This document shows positions 1-8,482 of a stretch of 64,000 nucleotides of DNA, piece after piece (within the stretch, counting starts at the first letter, position 1; every line of letters begins with the position of its first letter). Source of the stretch: Burkholderia sp. BCC1644 (GTDB taxonomy: Bacteria; Pseudomonadota; Gammaproteobacteria; Burkholderiales; Burkholderiaceae); the NCBI RefSeq assembly GCF_902833225.1, contig NZ_CADFEI010000001.1, positions 682,001-746,000 on the forward strand, given 5' to 3'. The position numbers and the translations under genes were made by a program. A model generated the notes under the pieces. That model made no database searches and was not told the origin of the DNA. It saw nothing but the letters and a program-made list of their open reading frames with translations.

Positions 1-438
1 TTCGAACATACGAATCGAAACCCGTATGCCGGAGAACAGGGCACGTGCGAAGCCGCGACGGCGGCCGTTTCGAACAAGGCGAGCCGCTCGTCAATCCGAA
101 TATTTACGGACACGTTCAATTCTGTTTTTCTTTTTTAATCAGATGTTTATATCATGCGATCCCGCAAAAGCACCTCGGCATGAAGCACAACCTGTTTGAT
201 GTCGACGCGCCCTACGGGCGCGCGTTCAAGCGATTTTCCGCATTGCTCGTCACGCGTTTGCGGGGTCGCTATACCCTTGACCGCCGCCTTCGGGATCTGG
301 TGCGCATGGTCGCGCCGCTGCCGGTCGCAGTGTGGCGGCCAAGGCTTCCCACTGCACAAGGGCCGGTTCCATATTGCGAATGAACAAATCAGCCGGACAA
401 ACGTTGCGTGATCGCATGGCGGACATGGTCATGGACGG
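1..438. other. No recognisable gene; left flank of the cluster
   Basis: I see no convincing coding region here. The short open frames on both strands have no family I recognise and poor initiation context. A short perfect inverted repeat (CGCGCCC, three bases, GGGCGCG; 206-222) could act as a weak terminator for the leftward operon that ends at 439, but it is about 220 bases away and has no T-tract. Confidence 0.4.
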
Positions 439-1038
439 TCACTTGACGGCTGAATACAGCAGAGTCCCGGAAAACAAGACCAGCAGCAACGATGCAGAAC
501 GAAGCAGAGCCGTGATTTGGCTCGGTCCCGATGCCAGGATCCCTGTCACGCGCCCCAGGCTCGCCCAGCCTGCCCCGACGGGCACGAGGATCAGCAGAAA
601 CGTACCGAACGCGGCGACTCCGTGATTGGCATCATGAAACGCCTGGAGTGGAAATGCCGTGCTTGCAAGCAGAAAAGCCTTCGGATTCAACAGGGTCGCG
701 ACAAACATGTCTCGTCTCGTCACGGCCTTCGGACGTTGATCATCTTCCAATCGGCCTCGCGTCCACATTTTCGCAGCCAGCAACAGCAGGTACGACGAAC
801 ACGCAATCTTGATCGCGCTCAAGACCTGAGGATGCTGTACGGCGAGCGCCAGCAACGACATGCCCCAAACAGAGATCGCGGTGACATAGCCTGCCGCCTC
901 TGCGAGCACGAGTGGCAGCGTCCTTGCCAGTCCCACACTGATTCCCGATGAAAACAGCAGCGTGTTGGTTGGCCCTGGAACGATCAGCACGAGGACCGTA
1001 TAAAAACCCATCGTCACCAATTGATGAATATCCAACAT
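439..1038 (-). CDS. LysE/RhtB-family amino-acid exporter (last gene of leftward operon)
   Basis: This is a 199-residue integral membrane protein of the LysE/RhtB translocator family, which exports amino acids and analogues across the inner membrane. The family hallmark VPGPTNTLLF lies in the first membrane segment, followed by a central hydrophilic loop with LLNPKAF and further hydrophobic segments. Length is normal for the family (about 200). The ATG at 1038 is preferred over an in-frame TTG four codons earlier because a GAGG motif precedes it. It sits about 27 bp after the threonine dehydratase gene and is the last gene of the leftward operon. It is one of three LysE proteins in this cluster, which points to export of an amino-acid-like product. 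Substrate is inferred from context only. Confidence 0.85.
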   Translation of the reverse strand: MLDIHQLVTMGFYTVLVLIVPGPTNTLLFSSGISVGLARTLPLVLAEAAGYVTAISVWGMSLLALAVQHPQVLSAIKIACSSYLLLLAAKMWTRGRLEDDQRPKAVTRRDMFVATLLNPKAFLLASTAFPLQAFHDANHGVAAFGTFLLILVPVGAGWASLGRVTGILASGPSQITALLRSASLLLVLFSGTLLYSAVK

Positions 1039-1065
1039 AGCCTCGACCAAGGTGATGATCAGTCT

Positions 1066-2604
1066 TCAGCGCCGCTCGTCATGCAGCGATGCCAGATACG
1101 GCGACGCATCGGTTTGTTCGCTGAACTCGAACCGCGTCGCTTCCAGCGCGCTGTACAGCCGCGCGGAATCAGCGCGGTCGCATCGAATACCGATCAGGAC
1201 GCGGCCATAGTCAAACCCTTCGTTCCGGTAGTGAAACAAACTGATATCCCACTCGTCCCCGAACTTCCGCAGAAATTCCAGCAATGCACCTCGGCGCTCC
1301 GGAAACATCACCTCGAAGAGTTTTTCCCTCTCGACGTCGAATGTATCCGTGCCGACGAGTTGATGGCCATGCGTTCGCCATAACGTACTCCCGCCAAGGT
1401 CCGTCGCCCGATACCCGGCCGCCCCAAGGTCCTCGACGATCTTTCGCGCACTTTCGGCACCATACGTCTGCACGCCCACGAAAACCTGCGCCGCGTTCCC
1501 TGTCGTGCGGCGGTAGTCGAATGCGGTCACGACATACTCACCGAGTCGCTCCATGAGTGAGCGAAAGCTCCCGGGATGCTCGGCAATCGAGACGGCGAAA
1601 CGCGCCTCACGGTTTTCGCCGATCGTCGAGCGCTCCGCGATATAGCGCAATTGATCGAAATTCATGTTGGCCCCGGATGCAATTGCAACCAGCGTCGCGC
1701 CCTTCTGCTCGCGTTGTCGCCAGGCCTTCAATCCGGCGAGCGCCAATGCGCCGGATGGCTCGAGAATCGAGCGCGTATCAACAAAAACATCCTTGATCGC
1801 CGCGCACACTTCATCGTTGTTGACCCGCACGATGCCGTCGAGATACTGCTCGCACAATTTGTAGCTGTACGCCCCGACCTGACGGACCGCGACACCATCG
1901 CAAAAGCGACCGACATGCGCAAGCCGAACCGGTGCGCCACCCGCGAGCGCCTGGGACATGCTATCGGCGTCGCTCGGCTCCACGCCGAAAATCTTGATCT
2001 GCGGCTTGACGCGCTTGACGTAGGCGCAAATGCCGGCGGCCAGCCCGCCGCCGCCGATCGGCACGAATATCGCATCAAGCTGAGTCGTCTGCTGGAGGAT
2101 TTCCATCCCGACCGTACCTTGACCTGCAATCACGTGAGGATGATCGAAAGGCGGCACGAACGTACTGCCTTTCTCCCTGGCGTCCGCCAACGCGGCATCG
2201 CAGGCGTCGTCAAAATTGTCGCCGCACAGCACCACCTCGGCGCCGTACCGCTTGACGGCCTGCACCTTGATCTCCGGCGTTGTGTGAGGCATGAACACCC
2301 GTGCCTTGCAGCCGAGTGTGTGCGCGGCAAGTGCCACGCCTTGCGCATGATTGCCCGCGGATGCAGTCACCACCCCGCGGGCCAGCTCGTCGCCGGACAG
2401 TCTCACCATCAGCGTATAGGCACCCCGAACCTTGAAGCTGAAGCTCGGCTGCATATCCTCACGCTTGAGCAATATGCGGCTGCCAAAGCGCTCGGAGAGC
2501 CGGGACAGGGTATCGAGCGGCGTCTTGACCGCTACGTCATAGACCGGGGCGTTCAGAATACTGATCAGATAGTTGAAATCTTCTGGCATGGTGTGGTCGA
2601 TCAT
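1066..2604 (-). CDS. ilvA: Threonine dehydratase, biosynthetic IlvA type, cluster copy
   Basis: This 512-residue PLP enzyme should deaminate L-threonine to 2-oxobutyrate. The Schiff-base lysine lies in SFSFKVRGAY, the phosphate-binding glycine loop is IGGGGLAAG, and SAGNHAQGVA is the substrate loop. Residues from about 330 to the end form the two ACT-like regulatory halves typical of the long biosynthetic enzyme (AEHPGSF and PERRGALLEFLR), so it belongs to the isoleucine-sensitive class by architecture. It lies 19 bp downstream of the gamma-glutamyltransferase gene in the biosynthetic operon. Burkholderia normally has an ilvA elsewhere, so this copy probably supplies 2-oxobutyrate (a route to 2-aminobutyrate, which fits the adenylation code) or acts as a target copy resistant to the product. 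Which one applies cannot be read from sequence. Confidence 0.9.
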   Translation of the reverse strand: MIDHTMPEDFNYLISILNAPVYDVAVKTPLDTLSRLSERFGSRILLKREDMQPSFSFKVRGAYTLMVRLSGDELARGVVTASAGNHAQGVALAAHTLGCKARVFMPHTTPEIKVQAVKRYGAEVVLCGDNFDDACDAALADAREKGSTFVPPFDHPHVIAGQGTVGMEILQQTTQLDAIFVPIGGGGLAAGICAYVKRVKPQIKIFGVEPSDADSMSQALAGGAPVRLAHVGRFCDGVAVRQVGAYSYKLCEQYLDGIVRVNNDEVCAAIKDVFVDTRSILEPSGALALAGLKAWRQREQKGATLVAIASGANMNFDQLRYIAERSTIGENREARFAVSIAEHPGSFRSLMERLGEYVVTAFDYRRTTGNAAQVFVGVQTYGAESARKIVEDLGAAGYRATDLGGSTLWRTHGHQLVGTDTFDVEREKLFEVMFPERRGALLEFLRKFGDEWDISLFHYRNEGFDYGRVLIGIRCDRADSARLYSALEATRFEFSEQTDASPYLASLHDERR

Positions 2605-2623
2605 GAACTGGATAACAGCAGCC

Positions 2624-4198
2624 TTAACGTGCGTCGCGTTCCGCCACTGCGGTTGACCAGGGAGACGAAACGAACGCGCCTCCGGTCAACTGTCGGGTTC
2701 CTGCGTTTCGCATGACAACATTTGGACAACCAAACAAATTCGGAGCAATCAGGTTAGCGGCCCGCCTGACTTCGTGAGTTTTGCCAATGGCATCCGAAAC
2801 GGACATATCCATGCGATCGTCGACCGTGACCCACGGGTCGCCGCTCACATCCAGACGCGGAAAATGAATCGCATCCTCGATCGACATGCCGCAATCGATC
2901 AGATACGTAATGAGCTGCATGACGGCCGGCATGATCCGTCGGCCGCCCGATGCACCGAGCGCGAGCACATCCCCTGTTGCGCGCTTGACCACCGTGGGAC
3001 ACATGTTGGACAGCGGCACTGCACCAGGCACGATCGAGTTGGCCTTTCCGGGCCGGGGATCGAACCACATGACGGCGTTGTTCATGACGATACCCGTATG
3101 CGGCAAGGTCACTTTCGAGCCAAACATCGACAATAACGTTTGTGTCAATGCAACCGCGTTGCCATGTCGATCGACAACACTGATGTGCGTCGTACACGTA
3201 CCGCGTCGTGCGTCATCTGCCGGCGCCGCACCGCCGATACGCTCCGCATAGGTTCGCGTCAGTGCGTCGGAAATCCGCGACAAGAACTGCGCATCCGGGT
3301 GGGCAATCCCGCCATCGGTGGATTGCTGCTCGAACAGCGCCAGCGCACGTGTCAGCGCCGGCCCTGCCGTGAGCGCCGATGAGGTCATGATGGCCGCATC
3401 ACGATAGTGCAGCGCATCGATCTGACTGATTTCTGCGTTGTAAGCGGCGAGATCGTCGAGGCTCAGACGCGATTCCACGGTCGTGAAATCGGTAGCGATC
3501 CGGCGGGCAAGCGCGCCGCGGTAAAAATCGTCGCCTCCCCGCTCGGCAAGCGCCTCCAGCGTAACGGCCTGATTCTCGAGCGTGATGGGCGATGCCACCC
3601 CCGACCAGTCCGACGCAGGCACATGCCCATCTCGCAAATAGCACGCCTTGCTGGCCGGATAACGGGCGAGCCCTGCAGCGGCGGCTGCGATCTTCAAGGT
3701 CAGATACCAATCTATTTCAAGTCCGTCCCGCGCGCAACGAACCGCCGGCTCCACGAGCCGGCGCCAGGGCAGCGAGCCAAACTCACGGTGTGCCAGTGTC
3801 ATGCCGGCAACCTGCCCCGGCACACCGATTGAAAACGGACCTTCGAGATTTCGGTCATCGACGACCGCGGGCCACCCGAACATGCCCCGCGCCGGCTCTC
3901 CGGTCAGGCGATAATCGTCCGGTTCGAGCGCCAATGGCGCCCTGGCCGCAAAGTCGATACTGAATGCAGCGCCGTCGGCAGGCGCGACGACCATATGCCC
4001 CACGCCGCCCAAACCACTTTGCCAAGGTTCAAGCACACCGATCGCAAAGCTCGCGGCTATCGCAGCATCAATGGCATTGCCCCCCTCCTCCAGCACCACC
4101 GCTCCGATGCTTGACGCCTTGTAGTGCTGGCTGACGACGATGCCGCCCGATGCCGAAATCGCGGGCTTCCGAACCTGCCAATTTTCAAAATGAGTCAC
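2624..4198 (-). CDS. Gamma-glutamyltransferase-family Ntn hydrolase
   Basis: A 524-residue member of the gamma-glutamyltranspeptidase family, which self-cleaves to expose an N-terminal threonine and then hydrolyses or transfers gamma-glutamyl groups. The catalytic Thr is expected at about residue 336 in CTTHISVVD, the same context as TTHYSV in E. coli GGT, and GASGGRRI near residue 430 fits the small-subunit glycine-rich loop. It begins MTHFENWQVRKP with no visible signal peptide, unlike the usual periplasmic enzymes, so it may act in the cytoplasm. Start is GTG, overlapping the thioesterase stop (GTGA). In this cluster it could remove a gamma-glutamyl protecting group from an intermediate or product; that role is inference, because the expected partner (a gamma-glutamyl ligase) could only be the ATP-grasp enzyme at 14.6 kb. 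Confidence 0.85.
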   Translation of the reverse strand: MTHFENWQVRKPAISASGGIVVSQHYKASSIGAVVLEEGGNAIDAAIAASFAIGVLEPWQSGLGGVGHMVVAPADGAAFSIDFAARAPLALEPDDYRLTGEPARGMFGWPAVVDDRNLEGPFSIGVPGQVAGMTLAHREFGSLPWRRLVEPAVRCARDGLEIDWYLTLKIAAAAAGLARYPASKACYLRDGHVPASDWSGVASPITLENQAVTLEALAERGGDDFYRGALARRIATDFTTVESRLSLDDLAAYNAEISQIDALHYRDAAIMTSSALTAGPALTRALALFEQQSTDGGIAHPDAQFLSRISDALTRTYAERIGGAAPADDARRGTCTTHISVVDRHGNAVALTQTLLSMFGSKVTLPHTGIVMNNAVMWFDPRPGKANSIVPGAVPLSNMCPTVVKRATGDVLALGASGGRRIMPAVMQLITYLIDCGMSIEDAIHFPRLDVSGDPWVTVDDRMDMSVSDAIGKTHEVRRAANLIAPNLFGCPNVVMRNAGTRQLTGGAFVSSPWSTAVAERDAR

Positions 4199-5022
4199 GT
4201 CGTGCCTCTATCGTTGTCCGGCGCGCACGTGCTGTGTGCCATCGACACCGGGTTGCCATGATGCAGTTCCAGCGAACGCTCGACGATCGCGGCGAGGTAA
4301 TCCAGTACGGCCTGCTTTGCCGAATGGATAAAGAAATGGCCGCCGTCGAAGCGTCGTATCGAAAATTCCGCCGACGTGAACACATGCCATTCCAGCGCGT
4401 CCGCTTCCGATACCAGCCTGTCGTCCGTACCGGTCAGCACGTGAATCGGAATACCCAGGTCGCGCGGCGTGCTGCGCCAGGTTTCCCTGCACTGCAGGTC
4501 GGCGCGAATGGTCGGCATGAACGTGTCGATGAAGTCCCGTCTCTCGCGTGCGATGGCCGGCAATCCGTCGAGACGTATCAACGCATCGATCAATGCATCG
4601 CGTGGAAGAAGATGCAAGACGTGATCGCGTCGGATGGGCAAGTGCGGTGCGGCGCATGCCGACGCGACAAGTGCGATCGGACGACACCCCAGGTCGACGA
4701 GCCGACGCGCCAGTTCCACCGCGATGACAGCGCCCATGCTATGCCCGAACAATGCGAAAGGAACCCGAGGGCAATCGCCCACGATGCGCGACAGTTCGTC
4801 GACCACGGCATTCATGTGCGTCAGCGCAGCTTCGGAAAATCGGCTGCCGCGTCCCGGCAATTCGATCGCGCACACGTCGATGTTCGCCGGCAGCGCATGC
4901 TGCCAGCCGGCGAAGATCGACGCACTGCCGCCCGCATAGGGCAGGCAAAAGATCCGCGCATCCGGATGCCTGTTGGCGGAGAAAGACACGAGACCGCGGG
5001 GAAGTTTGGCGCTGTCTGACAT
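4195..5022 (-). CDS. Type II (external) thioesterase
   Basis: A 275-residue alpha/beta-hydrolase of the TEII family that works with NRPS/PKS systems, either proofreading misprimed carrier proteins or releasing the finished acyl group. The nucleophile Ser95 sits in GHSMG, with the acid in GTDDRLV and the histidine in GGHFFIH. The N-terminal LPYAGGSASIF and ELPGRGSR are typical of the family. It overlaps the gamma-glutamyltransferase gene by 4 bp and follows a LysE gene by about 20 bp. Because the cluster has no thioesterase domain within a megasynthase, this enzyme is the best candidate for hydrolysing the modified aminoacyl group from its carrier. Confidence 0.9.
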   Translation of the reverse strand: MSDSAKLPRGLVSFSANRHPDARIFCLPYAGGSASIFAGWQHALPANIDVCAIELPGRGSRFSEAALTHMNAVVDELSRIVGDCPRVPFALFGHSMGAVIAVELARRLVDLGCRPIALVASACAAPHLPIRRDHVLHLLPRDALIDALIRLDGLPAIARERRDFIDTFMPTIRADLQCRETWRSTPRDLGIPIHVLTGTDDRLVSEADALEWHVFTSAEFSIRRFDGGHFFIHSAKQAVLDYLAAIVERSLELHHGNPVSMAHSTCAPDNDRGTT

Positions 5023-5043
5023 GGCGGCAATACTCGCTCGCGC

Positions 5044-5667
5044 TTACTTCCAGAACAGCAACGGAACGCATGCCAGCAGCAGCAACGCCATCGTGCGGTT
5101 GTAGATCACGCGCGCGCGCTCGGTTTGCAGCATGGTCTGCATACCGACGCCGAGCACCGCCCACACCGACACGGCCGGAAAATTGATCACCACCATCAAT
5201 ATGCAGATGCCGATCACCGATGAAATGAAGCCCTCACCGTCAACCGAAAACAGAACGATCAGATTCGCGGCCATCAGCCAGGTCTTCGGATTGACGAACT
5301 GAAACATCGCGGCCTGCACGAACGAGAACGGCTTCGTTTCCGCATCTTTGGCAGCAGGCCGCCCCGCGTTCGCAATCTTGAAGGCGAGGTACGCGAGATA
5401 CAGCGCGCCAATCACGAACAAGGCCAGTCTCGCCGCCGGATATTCGATGAACACGACCCCGAGACCGGTCGCGCTCAATACCACCAGCGTGGTTGCACCT
5501 ATCGTAATGCCGAACAGATGGGGCAACGTGCGCAAGAATCCGAAATTGGCCCCCGATGCAGCAAGCATGACGTTGTTAGGGCCCGGCGTAATCGACAGCG
5601 CGAGAATGTATGCGGCAACCGCCAGCGGTTTGAATTGGTCAATTCCTGATGAAAGAGCGAACGACAT
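5044..5667 (-). CDS. LysE/RhtB-family amino-acid exporter
   Basis: A 207-residue membrane protein with the LysE hallmark TPGPNNVMLAASG in the first helix and FVNPKTWLM in the central region. Its hydrophobic profile suggests about six membrane segments. The ATG at 5667 is chosen because AAGGAGG lies at ideal distance upstream; an in-frame start 15 codons earlier has nothing comparable. It lies between the GNAT gene (65-bp gap) and the thioesterase gene. The sequence is clearly different from the other two LysE proteins of the cluster, so they are not recent duplicates and may export different intermediates or isomers. Substrate is unknown. Confidence 0.88.
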   Translation of the reverse strand: MSFALSSGIDQFKPLAVAAYILALSITPGPNNVMLAASGANFGFLRTLPHLFGITIGATTLVVLSATGLGVVFIEYPAARLALFVIGALYLAYLAFKIANAGRPAAKDAETKPFSFVQAAMFQFVNPKTWLMAANLIVLFSVDGEGFISSVIGICILMVVINFPAVSVWAVLGVGMQTMLQTERARVIYNRTMALLLLACVPLLFWK

Positions 5668-5732
5668 GACGCCTCCTTGGCAGATATCATTGCAACGGCA
5701 TTGAAAAGACAAATGCGGCCCACGAATTGCGC

Positions 5733-6311
5733 TCAGCCAGCCGTCGACCTGACGAATCGTTCGATGCTGTCCAGTTCGTGGCGTAGCACGCGATAGCTGA
5801 CCGTTTTCACGGGATGACGAAGCATCGGCATGTCAATGACGCCCTCTCCGTACGGCTCGATCCCGAGCTTGCGCTTGACGCTTTGCGCCGAAGCATTACT
5901 GGCCGGGGTTTCGAAACGAATGCTTTGCAAATCGAATCGATCGAAGAAGATGCGCATGGCCGCCAGATAGGAAACCGGGCCGATGCCAATGCCGCGATAC
6001 CGGGCGTACCAGATGTGGGCATGCATGACCGCGCTGCATTCCGCGTCGAGGTGCGTCAGCTCATGCACACCGATCGCGTCATCCATGTGCCGGATCGTCA
6101 AGATCGGCACAGGTGCCATGCCGCTGCATCCGCGCAGCACCAGAATCGTCAACAACTCTTGCATCCGCCGCTCACTCGGTAGCTTTTCGACGTCGATATT
6201 CATCGACTCCATGAGAGCCGGCGGCGACCGATACCAGTAGTTCAGACAAGGAACGATGTCTCGCTCAGCGAAATCGTCCACGTGAATATCCGACAAACGA
6301 ATCGGGTTCAT
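5733..6311 (-). CDS. GNAT-family N-acetyltransferase
   Basis: A 192-residue protein with GNAT features: the acetyl-CoA-binding turn RYRGIGIGPVSYLAA near residues 103-117 and the following strand/helix IRFETPASNASAQSVKRKLG that is typical of RimJ/RimL-like and amino-acid-modifying acetyltransferases. It overlaps the upstream alpha/beta-hydrolase gene as ATGA, so the two are translationally coupled. Such a gene in a cluster for an antimetabolite amino acid often acetylates the amino group to protect the producer, but it could also be a tailoring step. The acceptor cannot be deduced. Confidence 0.75.
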   Translation of the reverse strand: MNPIRLSDIHVDDFAERDIVPCLNYWYRSPPALMESMNIDVEKLPSERRMQELLTILVLRGCSGMAPVPILTIRHMDDAIGVHELTHLDAECSAVMHAHIWYARYRGIGIGPVSYLAAMRIFFDRFDLQSIRFETPASNASAQSVKRKLGIEPYGEGVIDMPMLRHPVKTVSYRVLRHELDSIERFVRSTAG

Positions 6312-7213
6312 GATCGCGCCAGAATGAAATCAACAATCGCTCGATTCACCTCGGCGGCCTTTTCGAGGTGAAGGAAGTGCCCCGTCCCCTCGACGACCTC
6401 ACGCGTAAGCGCTGCCGAGAAATACTCGGGCACGCCGTCGCCGACAAAGGCGTCGAGTCGCCCTTCACGATCGTGGGTGCCATGCATCAGCAGCGTCGGC
6501 ACGGTTACCGGTCCGGCCGCAATGCGTGCCTGCTGGTCGCGACGCTCCGGGTCGCGCAGTTCGACATGACGACACCGATATTGAGCAAGCGCCGCCTCAA
6601 GTACGCCTGGTCGACGAAACGTGGCCTTGATCGACTCGATCGTTTCCCGCGGCACGTCCCAGTTTCGAGACGCATCGCGCCACCATGCTTCGATGAAGGC
6701 GAAATCGTCATGGGCCAGTACCCGCTCGGCCGACGGCGATTGAAAGAAGAACGTATGCCAGATTCCCTTCAGGTAATCGTAGTGCAGTCGCTGGGCCGCG
6801 TCGGGACGGCTCCATCCGAGCGCGACAAGCTTTGTGATGCGCTCCGGAAACAGAATGGCCGCTGCGATCGACGCTTGCGCCCCCCAATCGTGTCCGACCA
6901 GAATCGCGTTGTCGAAACCCAGCGCATCCATCAACGCGCTCAGGTCATGCGCCATATAGCAGGTATGGTACTGATCCGACGGAGCGGAACTGGATGGCGC
7001 ATACCCACGCAAGTACGGTGCTACTGCGGTGAAACCTGCTTCCGCCAGTTCAGTTGCCAACGGCAGGAAACTGTCCGCGTGGTCGGGAAAACCATGCGAG
7101 CATATGACCAACGGGCCACTGCCTTGCCTAAGGTAGTGAATTTCGATGCCGTTCGCGTCGAACGCGCCGCGCATCACTTCCGTTGTGGTGGACCGGCCGG
7201 CGGCGTGGCTCAT
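6308..7213 (-). CDS. Alpha/beta hydrolase with Asp nucleophile (epoxide hydrolase / dehalogenase-like)
   Basis: A 301-residue alpha/beta-hydrolase. The oxyanion loop is SHGFPDHAD, the nucleophile elbow is GHDWGAQ with Asp109, the acid is in HGTHDREGR and the histidine is in GTGHFLHLEK. An aspartate nucleophile with HDWG is found in soluble epoxide hydrolases, haloalkane dehalogenases and fluoroacetate dehalogenases, not in esterases. In a cluster with a chlorinating enzyme, dehalogenation or opening of an epoxide/aziridine-like intermediate is plausible, either as a biosynthetic step or as detoxification. It is coupled by 4-bp overlaps to the carrier protein upstream and the GNAT downstream. 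The lid-domain residues that would separate the two activities cannot be judged by eye. Confidence 0.8.
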   Translation of the reverse strand: MSHAAGRSTTTEVMRGAFDANGIEIHYLRQGSGPLVICSHGFPDHADSFLPLATELAEAGFTAVAPYLRGYAPSSSAPSDQYHTCYMAHDLSALMDALGFDNAILVGHDWGAQASIAAAILFPERITKLVALGWSRPDAAQRLHYDYLKGIWHTFFFQSPSAERVLAHDDFAFIEAWWRDASRNWDVPRETIESIKATFRRPGVLEAALAQYRCRHVELRDPERRDQQARIAAGPVTVPTLLMHGTHDREGRLDAFVGDGVPEYFSAALTREVVEGTGHFLHLEKAAEVNRAIVDFILARS

Positions 7214-7446
7214 GCGACGTCACTCAGGCGTTGCTCAACAATATCGGCGAAGCCGTCGACCGTCGAATGGTTCATGAAGTCCATCAGCGATACTTCGATG
7301 CCGCACGCCTGCTCGAGCTTCGTCACCAGCACCGCTGCCGCCAGAGATCCACCTCCGAGCACGAAAAAATCCGCATCGGACGCGACGTGCTCGACGCTGA
7401 GCGCTTCGGAAAAAAGCCGTTTCACGAGTGCCCGGGTTGTTTGCAT
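7210..7446 (-). CDS. Stand-alone acyl/peptidyl carrier protein (carrier 1)
   Basis: A 78-residue free-standing carrier protein. The phosphopantetheine attachment serine is Ser34 in FVLGGGSLAAA, followed by the usual helix VLVTKLEQACG. The ATG at 7446 gives a normal carrier-domain length; longer frames extend into non-coding sequence. It overlaps the hydrolase gene by ATGA and lies 83 bp after the halogenase gene. With the second carrier at 8483-8740 it forms the two-carrier arrangement seen in coronamic-acid biosynthesis (CmaA T domain and CmaD), where an aminoacyltransferase moves the residue between them. Which carrier is the halogenase substrate is not known. Confidence 0.85.
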   Translation of the reverse strand: MQTTRALVKRLFSEALSVEHVASDADFFVLGGGSLAAAVLVTKLEQACGIEVSLMDFMNHSTVDGFADIVEQRLSDVA

Positions 7447-7529
7447 GTTCACTCCATCGCATGGACCGGATCGCCACCGTCCTCGTCGTGCGCAGGACAT
7501 GACGATCCGGATATCAGTCGTGCAGACCC

Positions 7530-8453
7530 TCAACCGCGGTCGCCGAAGGCAAACGCCCGCCCTCTCGCATTGGCATGGACACGCCTGTTGTGCCCGTAAT
7601 TGTCCTGCCCCGAAACCAGCACGACGCCATACTTGTCGAGAGAGATCGAACTGCCGTATTCCTCGACGACGTTCGTATCCGGATAGACCCTCACGCCGGT
7701 CGGAACATAACGGCTGGCGTATCCCAGTCGCGTCGTGTCGGTCGTCGAATTCGGAAACGACGAGTGCATGAGCGTGGACCAGAAGATCACGCATTCACCT
7801 GCCTGCATCGTAATGGACACGGCTTGAGACTCCTCCGGCTTCCACGACGGATCCTTTTGCAGGGAACGGTAGTCGTAACCGAAAAATCCTCGCTTGATCC
7901 CGTCCTTCTCCTGGGCGTTGATCTTCGACGCGTCGTAGGCCATCTTCTTCGACTCGTCGTAGAACATCTCCTCGTGCGTACCGGGAATGAAGCGGAGGCA
8001 GCCGTTCTGCTCGGTCGCGTCGGTAAACGCGGTCCACGCGGTAATCGCACCGCCAAACCGGCTTTCGCCCGGCCAAATGATCTGCGGCGCCCCCGACGCA
8101 TGTGCGAACGTGTCGGCTTGGTGCCAGTCCGTGCCCTCGTCGCCGGGATACTTCGGAAACATCTCCGATCGCCAGCACAACAGGTCCGGGCCCAGCATGC
8201 TCGCAACGCGCTCGACGATCTCGCGCCGGCCGATATGCTCGCTGAGCAGGTTGACGTCGAGGTGACGATCGTAATTGGCGATCGGGCTCGTCGCCGGCAG
8301 GTCATAGATTGCGTGCTCCCGGTCAAACAGCTCGGCCCGGATGGCCTTGTAGCGTTCGCGTGCCTCCTCGGGCGAGTACACACGAAATGGTCCGAAGAAG
8401 CCCTGAGCACGGAATCGTGCGAGTTCATCCGGATTCAATGAGAACTGCGTCAT
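7530..8453 (-). CDS. Non-heme Fe(II)/2-oxoglutarate halogenase, SyrB2/CmaB/CytC3 type
   Basis: A 307-residue protein matching SyrB2 (310 aa) along its length in my reading: IANYDRHLD, LLCWRSEMFPKYPGDEG, FWSTLMHSSFP and RLGYASRYVP all have direct SyrB2 counterparts. The iron site reads His111-Gln-Ala113 where hydroxylases have His-X-Asp/Glu. Loss of the carboxylate lets chloride bind iron, which is the established signature of this halogenase class (SyrB2 His116/Ala118). The distal His is His230. Known members chlorinate unactivated methyl groups of amino acids (Thr, Val, allo-Ile, 2-aminobutyrate) held on a carrier protein. The ATG at 8453 is preceded by GAGG; an upstream in-frame start adds four residues. 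The neighbours supply adenylation, two carriers and an aminoacyl shuttle. Confidence 0.93.
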   Translation of the reverse strand: MTQFSLNPDELARFRAQGFFGPFRVYSPEEARERYKAIRAELFDREHAIYDLPATSPIANYDRHLDVNLLSEHIGRREIVERVASMLGPDLLCWRSEMFPKYPGDEGTDWHQADTFAHASGAPQIIWPGESRFGGAITAWTAFTDATEQNGCLRFIPGTHEEMFYDESKKMAYDASKINAQEKDGIKRGFFGYDYRSLQKDPSWKPEESQAVSITMQAGECVIFWSTLMHSSFPNSTTDTTRLGYASRYVPTGVRVYPDTNVVEEYGSSISLDKYGVVLVSGQDNYGHNRRVHANARGRAFAFGDRG

Positions 8454-8482
8454 GGTGATCCTCACAGTTGAATGACTTTTCG

